From the NCBI GenBank assembly GCA_017631885.1, contig JAGBSH010000011.1, forward strand, positions 1 through 64,000: 64,000 nucleotides of DNA, read 5' to 3'. Each line of letters starts with the position of its first letter. The stretch's first letter is position 1. Shown here in pieces: positions 50,841-58,375 of this stretch. A model generated the notes under the pieces. It searched no databases and was not told where the DNA came from. It saw nothing but the letters and a program-made list of their open reading frames with translations. The translations under genes were made by a program, and so were the position numbers. Source of the stretch: Fibrobacteraceae bacterium. Lineage in GTDB: Bacteria > Fibrobacterota > Fibrobacteria > Fibrobacterales > Fibrobacteraceae.

Positions 50841-52127
50841 ATGGAAAATCGCCCTAATTCTTTAGATTTGCCGGCTTTTAAAAGTTTTGAAGGAACTCTT
50901 CGTGTTCCTGGTTCTAAAAGTATTTCAAATCGAGCTCTTTTACTTTCTGCTTTAGCTAAAGGTGAAACCAGGCTCCATTATCTTTTACAAAGTGATGATA
51001 CCATACACATGGGGAACGCTTTAGCGCAACTTGGTGTTGATATTTCTTTTTTTGAAAATGGTACTGAAGCTGTTATTAAAGGACTTGGCTCTTCTTTTGT
51101 AGCGCAAGAAGGCAAATTTTTCCTTGGTAATGCCGGAACTGCAATGCGTTCTTTAACGGCTGCTTTGTGTTTAGGAAATGGTAAATTTACGCTCCATGGT
51201 GAACCAAGAATGCATGAACGTCCTATTGGCGATTTGATTTTTGCTTTGCGTTCTTTAGGGGCAGATATTCGTTGTTTAGAAAATGAATCTTATCCTCCGC
51301 TTGAAATACATGCAAATGGCTTAAAAGGTTCTTCTGTTTCTGTTCGTGGAAACATTTCTAGCCAGTATTTAACAGCTCTTTTGCTTTGTGCTCCTTATAC
51401 AGAAAATGGTTTAACCATTACTGTAGAAGGCGAACTCATTTCAAAGCCTTATATTGCCTTAACGATTTCGATGATGAAGGATTTTGGGATTACAGTAAAA
51501 AACAATAATTTTGAATCTTTTGAAATACCAAAAGGTGTTTATATTGCTCCTGGTGATTACGAAATAGAAGGAGATGCGTCTTCTGCAAGTTACCCATTAG
51601 CAGCGGCTGCGATTTCTCATGGTAAAGTTCGTGTAGAGGGCGTGGGAGAAAATAGTATTCAAGGTGATATTCGCTTTGCAAGTGTTTTACAACAAATGGG
51701 GGCTCAGATTACCTATGGTAAAAATTGGGTAGAATGTAAAGGGTGTGAATTGAATGCTATTGATATGGATTTAAATCATATTCCAGATGCGGCGATGACT
51801 ATTGCTGTACTTGCGTTATTTGCAAAAGGAACAACAAAAATTAGAGGCATTGCTAGTTGGAAAGTTAAAGAAACCGATAGACTTTTTGCATTAAAAACAG
51901 AGCTACAAAAACTTGGTGCATTTGTTGAAACGGATGATGATTCTATAACTATTACGCCACCAGCAAAATTAAAATCAGCAAGTATTGATACTTATAATGA
52001 CCATCGTATGGCAATGTGTTTTAGTTTAGTTTCTCTCGGAGGAACTCCTATTACTATAATGGATCCAGCTTGTGTAAATAAAACCTATCCCAGTTATTTT
52101 GATGATTTTATGCGGTTAGCGAAATGA
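50841..52127 (+). CDS. aroA: 3-phosphoshikimate 1-carboxyvinyltransferase (EPSP synthase)
   Basis: From ATG 50841, 428 residues (a GTG two codons upstream is in frame). EPSP synthase motifs: LRVPGSKSISNRALLLSAL (phosphate and shikimate binding), GNAGTAMRSLTAAL, HERPIGDL, GDASSASYPLAAAAI, KETDRL and NDHRMAMCFSL. It makes the aromatic amino-acid precursor EPSP. The stop overlaps the PBP4 ATG (ATGA), so the pair is coupled. LGNAGTAMR with Ala after GT is the pattern of the class I glyphosate-sensitive or, depending on flanks, class II type; this was not resolved. Confidence 0.95.
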   Translation: MENRPNSLDLPAFKSFEGTLRVPGSKSISNRALLLSALAKGETRLHYLLQSDDTIHMGNALAQLGVDISFFENGTEAVIKGLGSSFVAQEGKFFLGNAGTAMRSLTAALCLGNGKFTLHGEPRMHERPIGDLIFALRSLGADIRCLENESYPPLEIHANGLKGSSVSVRGNISSQYLTALLLCAPYTENGLTITVEGELISKPYIALTISMMKDFGITVKNNNFESFEIPKGVYIAPGDYEIEGDASSASYPLAAAAISHGKVRVEGVGENSIQGDIRFASVLQQMGAQITYGKNWVECKGCELNAIDMDLNHIPDAAMTIAVLALFAKGTTKIRGIASWKVKETDRLFALKTELQKLGAFVETDDDSITITPPAKLKSASIDTYNDHRMAMCFSLVSLGGTPITIMDPACVNKTYPSYFDDFMRLAK

Positions 52128-54268
52128 GTCGAATTTTATTTGTTTTTCTTTTCTGTTTTTTTTCAATATCTTTTGCAGAAAGTTTATTTCCTTTAGAAAG
52201 TTATCAAACTTTAGTGGATTCAATGGTCCCAGAATCTAAACTAGGACTTTCTATTCGCTCTTTAAAAACAGGAAAAGAATTAGCAAATATTCGAGCTAGT
52301 GAACCTTTTACTCCAGCAAGTACTTTAAAAACTTTAACTACAGCAGCCGCACTTTATCACTTACCTTTAAATTATGAACCACAAACGCACTTTTTTTTAG
52401 ACGGAAGTGTTTCGCAAGGTGTTTTTAAAGGGATTCTTCGTATTCGTGGTGAAGGTGACCCCAATATTTCTGCTCGTTTTTACCCAGAACCTCTTTATTT
52501 GTTACATGTAATGGCTGATTCTTTAAAAGAATTGGGTATAGATTCTCTTGTTGGTAAAATTGAACTAGATACTTCCTTTTATTCTGGGCCTAGAAAACCT
52601 CTTTATTGGGCTCCTCATTTTTACAATGCATGGTATGGTGCAGAGGTTTCTCCTTTGCAATTTAACGATAATTGTACATTGATTCGCTTGAAACCAGGCC
52701 AAAAAATTGGAGATACTGCAACCATTTCTATTCACCCTGATGTGGGTTATGTACAAGTGAAAAATGAATTAGTTACAGGGAAAAAGAAACGCCGCCGTTG
52801 GACTTGGGCTTTAAATGATACTTTGCCAATTATTACTATTGGCGGAAATATTGGAGAAAAAATAGATTCAGCGAGTTTAGTTTTACCTGTTAGGAACCCT
52901 CCTTTATATTTTAAACACGCTCTTTTGTTTGCATTAAAAGACAAGGGAATTGGATTTCAAGAAACAGAAAATATTTCACGTGGGATAGAAATTAAATCTT
53001 TTTCTTTTTCGGCAGCGCCATTTCTTAGCATTTTAGATGAAATCAATCAACGGAGTCAAAATTTACATGCTGAAACGCTATTACGTAATATGGGAAAAAT
53101 TGTAGCTAATAAAGGTAATGTGGAAGGTGGAAAAATTGCTATCCATAAATATTTAAATCATATTGGTTTATCTCCTGAGGATTTTTACTTTGTGGACGGA
53201 AGTGGACTTTCTCAAAAAAACAAAGTAAAACCTTCTGCAGAAAGTGCATTGCTTTTTAAAGTGGCTCGTTCATCTTTTGCAGATACATATATTAGAAGTC
53301 TTGCTTCTCCTGATATTGGTACTGGTTCAAAACGCATGAAAGGAATTCAACACCCTTGGCGGACTCGGTTTAAAACAGGTTTTATTGGCGGTGTTCATGC
53401 TCTTGCCGGTTATATATTTACAACAGAAGATACGCTAGCAGTAGCCCTTTATTTAAATGAAACGGGGAAAAATCCTGATGCTATTTGTAAAGACGCGTTA
53501 GATTCTATTTGGTTACGCCTTGTGAATTTTGCAGATGCAGAATACGCGCATGTTTTAAAAGCCAAAGAATTATGGCTTAATGCTATTTCTAAAAAAGGTT
53601 TGAATGAAAGAATCCGTTATTTTTCAGAAGCCCTTAAAGAAACTCCTTATAATTTAGGCCCGACTGGAGAAGGATTTAAAGGTAAAATAGATACAAAACC
53701 AATTTTCCGTTTAGATTCTGTTGATTGTGTTACTTATATGGAAAGTGTTTTAGCGTTAACATTTGCACCCCATGAAGATTCTTTATTGTCTACACTAAAA
53801 CAGATCCGTTACTTAAATGGTGAAGTAAGTTATTTAAATCGCAAGCATTACTTTGTTGCCGATTGGATTCAAAAAAGTGATTTTGCAAAAGTTCTTGAAG
53901 ACAAAAATACTCAAACAATGAAACGAACCCTTCCTAAAAAGAAATTTTTCAAAAATAAAGGGATAGATTTTTCAAATGATGAAAAAATAGAATTTGCTTA
54001 TTTACCTTTAGATAAAGCCAAGGATTTTGCGAGTAAAAATTGGAATGGCACTTCTGAAATTCGTGGGGTAGGATTTGTTTTTGCTGGCGATGTGGTTGAC
54101 GTATTCCATGTTGGATTTTTGCTTTTAAACCCAGGTGAAAAACCAATTTTTAGACATGCTTCTCAAATTTCAGGAAAAGTTATTGACCAGACTTTAGAAA
54201 GCTACTTGGCAAATTCCAAAAAGAAAATTCCAGGAATCGTTCAGTTTGAGTTTTTAGGGAAAATTTAA
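52124..54268 (+). CDS. PBP4-type D-Ala-D-Ala peptidase fused to a DUF1460 amidase-like domain
   Basis: A 714-residue secreted protein with a signal peptide (FVFLFCFFSISFAES). The N-terminal part (about residues 30-460) is a class C penicillin-binding protein (DacB/PBP4, S13): S66-x-x-K69 in PASTLKT, S311-Q-N313, and K417-T-G419. The C-terminal part (about 475-714) is DUF1460, with the Cys535 of SVDCVTYMES, YLNGEVSYLNRKHYFVADW and GVGFVFAGDVVDVFHVG, a family related to NlpC/P60-like cysteine amidases. One chain would combine DD-carboxypeptidase/endopeptidase and an amidase-like activity on peptidoglycan. It overlaps aroA and its stop overlaps the convergent ABC gene in TTAA. Confidence 0.88.
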   Translation: MSRILFVFLFCFFSISFAESLFPLESYQTLVDSMVPESKLGLSIRSLKTGKELANIRASEPFTPASTLKTLTTAAALYHLPLNYEPQTHFFLDGSVSQGVFKGILRIRGEGDPNISARFYPEPLYLLHVMADSLKELGIDSLVGKIELDTSFYSGPRKPLYWAPHFYNAWYGAEVSPLQFNDNCTLIRLKPGQKIGDTATISIHPDVGYVQVKNELVTGKKKRRRWTWALNDTLPIITIGGNIGEKIDSASLVLPVRNPPLYFKHALLFALKDKGIGFQETENISRGIEIKSFSFSAAPFLSILDEINQRSQNLHAETLLRNMGKIVANKGNVEGGKIAIHKYLNHIGLSPEDFYFVDGSGLSQKNKVKPSAESALLFKVARSSFADTYIRSLASPDIGTGSKRMKGIQHPWRTRFKTGFIGGVHALAGYIFTTEDTLAVALYLNETGKNPDAICKDALDSIWLRLVNFADAEYAHVLKAKELWLNAISKKGLNERIRYFSEALKETPYNLGPTGEGFKGKIDTKPIFRLDSVDCVTYMESVLALTFAPHEDSLLSTLKQIRYLNGEVSYLNRKHYFVADWIQKSDFAKVLEDKNTQTMKRTLPKKKFFKNKGIDFSNDEKIEFAYLPLDKAKDFASKNWNGTSEIRGVGFVFAGDVVDVFHVGFLLLNPGEKPIFRHASQISGKVIDQTLESYLANSKKKIPGIVQFEFLGKI

Positions 54269-55632
54269 ATCTGCGGCATATACAACAATCGGTTCATGCA
54301 CTTTGGCCATTCTCTATAATGCGAAACAAACAGAATAGATGTTTTGTCTGAAAGGAAGTTCAGTAAATCAAATAATCGTTCGCGTGATTTTTCATCCATT
54401 CCTTGCGTGGGTTCATCTAATACAAGAACTTTTGGTGGGCGAATGGCTGCTCTTGCCACAAGCGCAAGGCGTTTTTCCATTGTGGAAAGAGCAGCGAAAG
54501 GAATTTCTGGGTTTGTAAAGCCAAGTTCTTTAAGCCAATGTAAAGCCTTGGTGCGTTCTTCATAATTAATTTCTTGAAAAAGACCTAAATTGCTTGAAAA
54601 ACCTGTGCAAAGGACTTCATAAAGTTTCAGCTTTTCTTTATAATGCAAAGCAAGTTCGGGTGAGAAAAAACCTATTTGAGCTTTGTGTTCCCAAACATCT
54701 AAACCTTGCCCCGGCCGCATTCCAAGCAAAACAACATCGTTATTATACATTTGCGGATGGTCGCCAGATAAAAGGGCTAAAAGAGTGCTTTTTCCAGCAC
54801 CATTAGGGCCCATAATAACCCAATGTTCACCTTTTCGCATTTGCCAATTTAAATTACGTATAATTTCATTTTCGCCAAATCGAATCGTGACATTTTTTAA
54901 ATCAAAAAGAATTTCTCCATTTAAAGGTGCTTCTGAAAGAATTTCTGTTGAATATTGTTTTTGGGTATTATCCTTTTTTATGAAGTTTTCTTCAGTTTCT
55001 GTTTTAAATTCAATGCTTTCAAGTTTCCCATTCAAAAAAACAAACGCCGGTATGCCAGCTAATAATTCATCTTCTCTTTGCATTCTAAAAATAGAACGAA
55101 TATTAGTGTGCGCTAAATTTTTTAAAACATGAGTTAAGTGTTTTCGGTATTCTGGGTCAAGTCCGCCAAAAGGGTCGTTAAAATAAGCCCATTCCGGACT
55201 TTCCATCCAAAGTCGGGCAAGTAAAACACGGCGCAGTTCTCCATTTGAAAGGCTTATCAATTTTTTTTCTAATATGTCTGTTTTTAATGAAGCTAATTCT
55301 AAAGCACTTTCTAAAAGTTCTGGATTAGTTTTTGGGAATGGTTCAGAATCTACAAAGAATTCTGTTTGCAAAAAAAACTTTGGAGATAGCAATAAATCTT
55401 TAACTAAAAGAGCTTCTTCGCCTGCAATGCTTATATAACGTTCTTGCCAAAATGGTGTAACAGCCCGCCTAATTTTTTGTTGAATAGCTTCGGAAAAAAC
55501 AGAAACGTAATTTTGTTTTTTTAAAAAATCAGTAATGTATTTTTCTGCACTTGACAATGGGTCCAAAATTTGAACCTGCGCGTGTTTTATAAACAAATTA
55601 TGTAAACATTCAGTTGTATTAGTTTGATTCAT
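54265..55632 (-). CDS. Tandem ABC ATPase, ModF-like, with asymmetric motifs
   Basis: A 455-residue soluble protein with two ABC modules and no membrane segments. Module 1 (about residues 15-200): no Walker A is visible, the signature LSNGE (128-132) is intact, and the Walker B region reads WAYFNDPFGGLD with Asn and Asp in place of the usual Asp-Glu. Module 2 (about 240-450): Walker A GPNGAGKS (275-282) and Walker B LVLDEPTQGMD are intact, but the signature is LSTMEKR. The only complete composite site would be Walker A/B of module 2 with the signature of module 1. ModF-type proteins have an uncertain role. Transporter membrane partners are not adjacent. Confidence 0.82.
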   Translation of the reverse strand: MNQTNTTECLHNLFIKHAQVQILDPLSSAEKYITDFLKKQNYVSVFSEAIQQKIRRAVTPFWQERYISIAGEEALLVKDLLLSPKFFLQTEFFVDSEPFPKTNPELLESALELASLKTDILEKKLISLSNGELRRVLLARLWMESPEWAYFNDPFGGLDPEYRKHLTHVLKNLAHTNIRSIFRMQREDELLAGIPAFVFLNGKLESIEFKTETEENFIKKDNTQKQYSTEILSEAPLNGEILFDLKNVTIRFGENEIIRNLNWQMRKGEHWVIMGPNGAGKSTLLALLSGDHPQMYNNDVVLLGMRPGQGLDVWEHKAQIGFFSPELALHYKEKLKLYEVLCTGFSSNLGLFQEINYEERTKALHWLKELGFTNPEIPFAALSTMEKRLALVARAAIRPPKVLVLDEPTQGMDEKSRERLFDLLNFLSDKTSILFVSHYREWPKCMNRLLYMPQI

Positions 55633-55726
55633 TTTATAAAAGGCCTTTAATTTTAAAGCAAAAATAGAAAAATCTCTTTGTTTTATAATTTTTAATAAAA
55701 TTTCACACTTGTTTAGAATAAAAAAC

Positions 55727-55754
55727 TTGACATAATTTTGTGAATATTTTTAAT
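55727..55754 (+). promoter_or_regulatory. Possible promoter of the pectate lyase gene
   Basis: TTGACA (55727-55732), 16-base spacer, TTTAAT (55749-55754). A second pair, TTGTTT (55709-55714) and CATAAT (55731-55736), overlaps it. Either is plausible. Confidence 0.4.
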
Positions 55755-55776
55755 TTTTATAAAAAGGAGTTTGTTT

Positions 55777-57459
55777 ATGGGTACATTCAAAATCAGAGCA
55801 TTATTGCTCTTGTCTTTTTCTTTGTCTTTTGCAGTAACTTCAAAAGATTTACCAATGACTGGGTGGGCAACTGTCAACAATACTACAGGGGGACTTGGTT
55901 ATGATACCGTTACCGTTGATAATGTTTCTGCCTTAAAGTCTTTTGCCGAAGATGGCAATAAAGTCATTTTTGTAAAGCCAGGGAATTATCTTGGGCCAAT
56001 TAATGTTGGCTCTAATGTTACGATTTATGGCTATCAAGGTGCAGTCATTCAACAACCTTCAACAGGAAGCGCAATGAAACTCAGCGAATCAAAAAACGTT
56101 ATTATTCGCAATTTAGAGTTTCAAGGCGTGGGCGCTCTTGATGAAGATGACGAAGATTGTTTACAGATAAATAAAAATTCTACTAATGTTTGGATCGATC
56201 ACGTTTATATTTACGATGGTCATGATGGAAATTTAGATATTACAAATGGTTCGAATTACATCACTATTTCATGGACAAAATTTGCTTATACAAATGCTTC
56301 TTCAAATCACCAGTTTAGTAACCTTATCGGAAACAGCGATTCTAAAACTAGTGACGAAGGAAAACTTAAAGTGACTTTTCATCACACTTGGTGGAGTGAT
56401 GGTGTAAAAGAACGCATGCCTCGCGTTCGTTATGGTCAAGTTCATCTTTACAATAATCTTTTTGATAGCAAAAATTCAAGCACTTGTATTCGGGCCGGAA
56501 TAAAGGCCGATTTAAGAGTAGAAAACAATGTTTTTATTGGGGTAAATAAACCGATTGATTTATATGAAAATGATTTTACCGCTGTTAGCGCGAACGGAAA
56601 TTATTTTGAAAATACTTCAGGCAATACAAGTGGAAGTGGTAATGCTTTTACACCAGGTTATACAGTTTCGCCTACTGATGTAAGTACGCAAGCTAAAGCT
56701 TACGCCCTGCGCGATTCTATACAACTTTACGCTGGTGCGACTTTACCTAATCCAGGGACAATACCACAAATTCAATCTTCCTCTTCTATTCCTAATAGTT
56801 CTTCTAGTGCTGTTAGCAGTTCTTCTGTTAAACCAGTATCGTCTTCATCTGGCATTTCAAATGGGAGTGCTACCCTTACAAAACATGGAGCAGGTTCTTC
56901 TTCACAGACAGTAAACCAAGGAGATTCTATTCAAAGTTTCTATTACACTTTTGAAAACGCCACAAGTGCTAGTGTTTCTGGTTTACCCGAAGGCCTCCTT
57001 TCTAGCATTAAAGGCAACAATATTCACATTTCTGGAATAGTTTCTTGTTCTGCTGAAGCAAAAGAATACCCTTATGTTATAACAACTGTAGGGGGCTCCA
57101 CTGATGCCTCAAAGAAAGGAACCATTACAGTAGTTGCTGTAGAACAAGATTCTTCTGAAATAAATCCAACACCAAATGATTCTTCAACAAACTCGATTGT
57201 TCAAAATAAACAAAACCTTTTTGTAATTCCGCAATCTTTTGCAGAACAAGGGAAAATTGAATTTTATTCTACCAAATCAGGAATTTCAAAAATTTTCTTG
57301 TTTGATGTGAATGGTGTTATGCTAAGATCAAAAACTATTAACACGCAATCTGGTTTTAACGCCATTACCATTGAGCGAAAAGGAATTTCTTCAGGAGCGG
57401 TATATTTGGTGTTACAAACTCCAGAATATTCCTTAAAAAGACGAATTGTTATTGAATAA
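55777..57459 (+). CDS. Pectate lyase, PL1 family, with poly-serine linker and C-terminal sorting-like domain
   Basis: From ATG 55777, 560 residues; AGGAG lies seven bases upstream. The signal peptide is followed by a right-handed beta-helix (about residues 20-300): KNVIIRNLEFQGVG, STNVWIDHVYIYDGHDG (Ca-site region), VTFHHTWWSDGVKERMPRVR with the catalytic Arg. A serine-rich linker (about 325-365), an Ig-like region with one Cys (about 375-460) and a C-terminal domain of the gliding/type IX sorting layout (about 485-560, KIFLFDVNGVMLRSK) follow. PL1 enzymes cleave polygalacturonate by beta-elimination. It lacks a recognisable CBM. Confidence 0.9.
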   Translation: MGTFKIRALLLLSFSLSFAVTSKDLPMTGWATVNNTTGGLGYDTVTVDNVSALKSFAEDGNKVIFVKPGNYLGPINVGSNVTIYGYQGAVIQQPSTGSAMKLSESKNVIIRNLEFQGVGALDEDDEDCLQINKNSTNVWIDHVYIYDGHDGNLDITNGSNYITISWTKFAYTNASSNHQFSNLIGNSDSKTSDEGKLKVTFHHTWWSDGVKERMPRVRYGQVHLYNNLFDSKNSSTCIRAGIKADLRVENNVFIGVNKPIDLYENDFTAVSANGNYFENTSGNTSGSGNAFTPGYTVSPTDVSTQAKAYALRDSIQLYAGATLPNPGTIPQIQSSSSIPNSSSSAVSSSSVKPVSSSSGISNGSATLTKHGAGSSSQTVNQGDSIQSFYYTFENATSASVSGLPEGLLSSIKGNNIHISGIVSCSAEAKEYPYVITTVGGSTDASKKGTITVVAVEQDSSEINPTPNDSSTNSIVQNKQNLFVIPQSFAEQGKIEFYSTKSGISKIFLFDVNGVMLRSKTINTQSGFNAITIERKGISSGAVYLVLQTPEYSLKRRIVIE

Positions 57460-57480
57460 AATAAAACGTTAAAAGTAACT

Positions 57481-57498
57481 CGCCGGCTTTAGCCGGCG
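57481..57498. repeat. GC-rich hairpin after the pectate lyase gene
   Basis: CGCCGGCT, TT, AGCCGGCG: a perfect eight-pair GC-rich stem in AT-rich DNA. No T-run follows, so it may be a 3'-end stabilizer or a factor-dependent terminator. Confidence 0.6.
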
Positions 57499-57561
57499 CA
57501 CTTATTATGACTTAGTCCATTTTAAATAAACATTCAACAAGCCAGTCCCAAAAATTGAAAG

Positions 57562-57589
57562 TTGACACAGATTATAAAAAAAATATTTT
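57562..57589 (+). promoter_or_regulatory. Predicted promoter of the frameshifted membrane-protein gene
   Basis: TTGACA (57562-57567), 16-base spacer, TATTTT (57584-57589). Confidence 0.5.
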
Positions 57590-57668
57590 TTTGTAAAATT
57601 TGTTCTGTAGAAGCATGGAAGATAAAAACTAAATATGGCGGTATCATAACTATTCATAAGGAGTTGTA

Positions 57669-58227
57669 ATGTCTTTTATGCGTTATATTTTTTTGATTTT
57701 TTTTCGGAATTCACTTATTAAGTTCTGTTGCATTAGCAAGCGATTTAAATTCGTTTGATACACAAATAGCAAAAGACATACAACTAACAGAAATAGATAG
57801 TGCTGAAATTTACCAGAACTTAATTGCAGAGGAAAACTTAGATGCTAATTACAAACCAAATATATCAGGAATGATTGTTGGAGGAACTTTGTTTGGGCTA
57901 GGCACCTTCTCAATTGGAGCAGGATACTATTTATTGTATGAATATTCAAATTCTAAAGACTGGGGAAATGAATTTGCTGCGAAAATGGAAGGTACAATCT
58001 GTTTATTAGGAGGTGGATTGTTATTTGCTATCGGAACGCCTCTTTTGGCATATAATATTTATCAATATAACGTTCGTAAAAATCATGCCGAAAAACGCGA
58101 TGAATACATAAGAGCTTATAAACGTTATAAAAAACAAAAAGAAGAAACATCATTACAAATTATGCTTTTACCTTCTATAAATTTTGCACATAACGCTGCA
58201 GGTTTAAGTGCTGTTGTTGCGTTTTAG
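57669..58227 (+). pseudogene. Membrane protein gene frameshifted at a poly-T tract in the signal peptide
   Basis: ATG 57669 has AAGGAG five bases upstream and reads MSFMRYIFLIFFR, then stops after 29 codons. In the frame reached by dropping one T from the T8 at 57697-57704 the signal peptide continues as GIHLLSSVALAS and the frame stays open to TAG 58225-58227. The whole product would be about 185 residues: signal peptide, a DTQIAKDIQLTEIDSAEIYQN segment, two hydrophobic helices (MIVGGTLFGLGTFSIGAGYY and CLLGGGLLFAIGTPLLAYNI), and a basic helix. A T7 lies just upstream (57688-57694). Either a real frameshift, a phase-variable tract or a homopolymer sequencing error. Function unknown. Confidence 0.7.
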
Positions 58228-58320
58228 TTTGTTTTCATAAAAACAAATTTGAACTAGTTGAAATAGAAAAAATTACACACTGAAGTAAACAACGGGACTG
58301 ATAGAGTCCAATTTTCATTG

Positions 58321-58354
58321 AAAAAAATCCCACTTCTTTTGAAGTGAGATTTTT
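58321..58354 (-). terminator. Terminator after glgE
   Basis: On -, TCTCACTTC, AAAA loop, GAAGTGGGA and T7 (complement of 58321-58327). It also forms a hairpin on + for the gene ending at 58227. Confidence 0.85.
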
Positions 58355-58375
58355 GAATTTAAACTACGCTTTTTA

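Noticed and set aside
57871-58227. Intact 118-residue protein starting at ATG 57871
   Set aside because: The same frame is open upstream with a signal-peptide-like stretch that joins to ATG 57669 by one base change at T8; the internal ATG lacks a ribosome-binding site.
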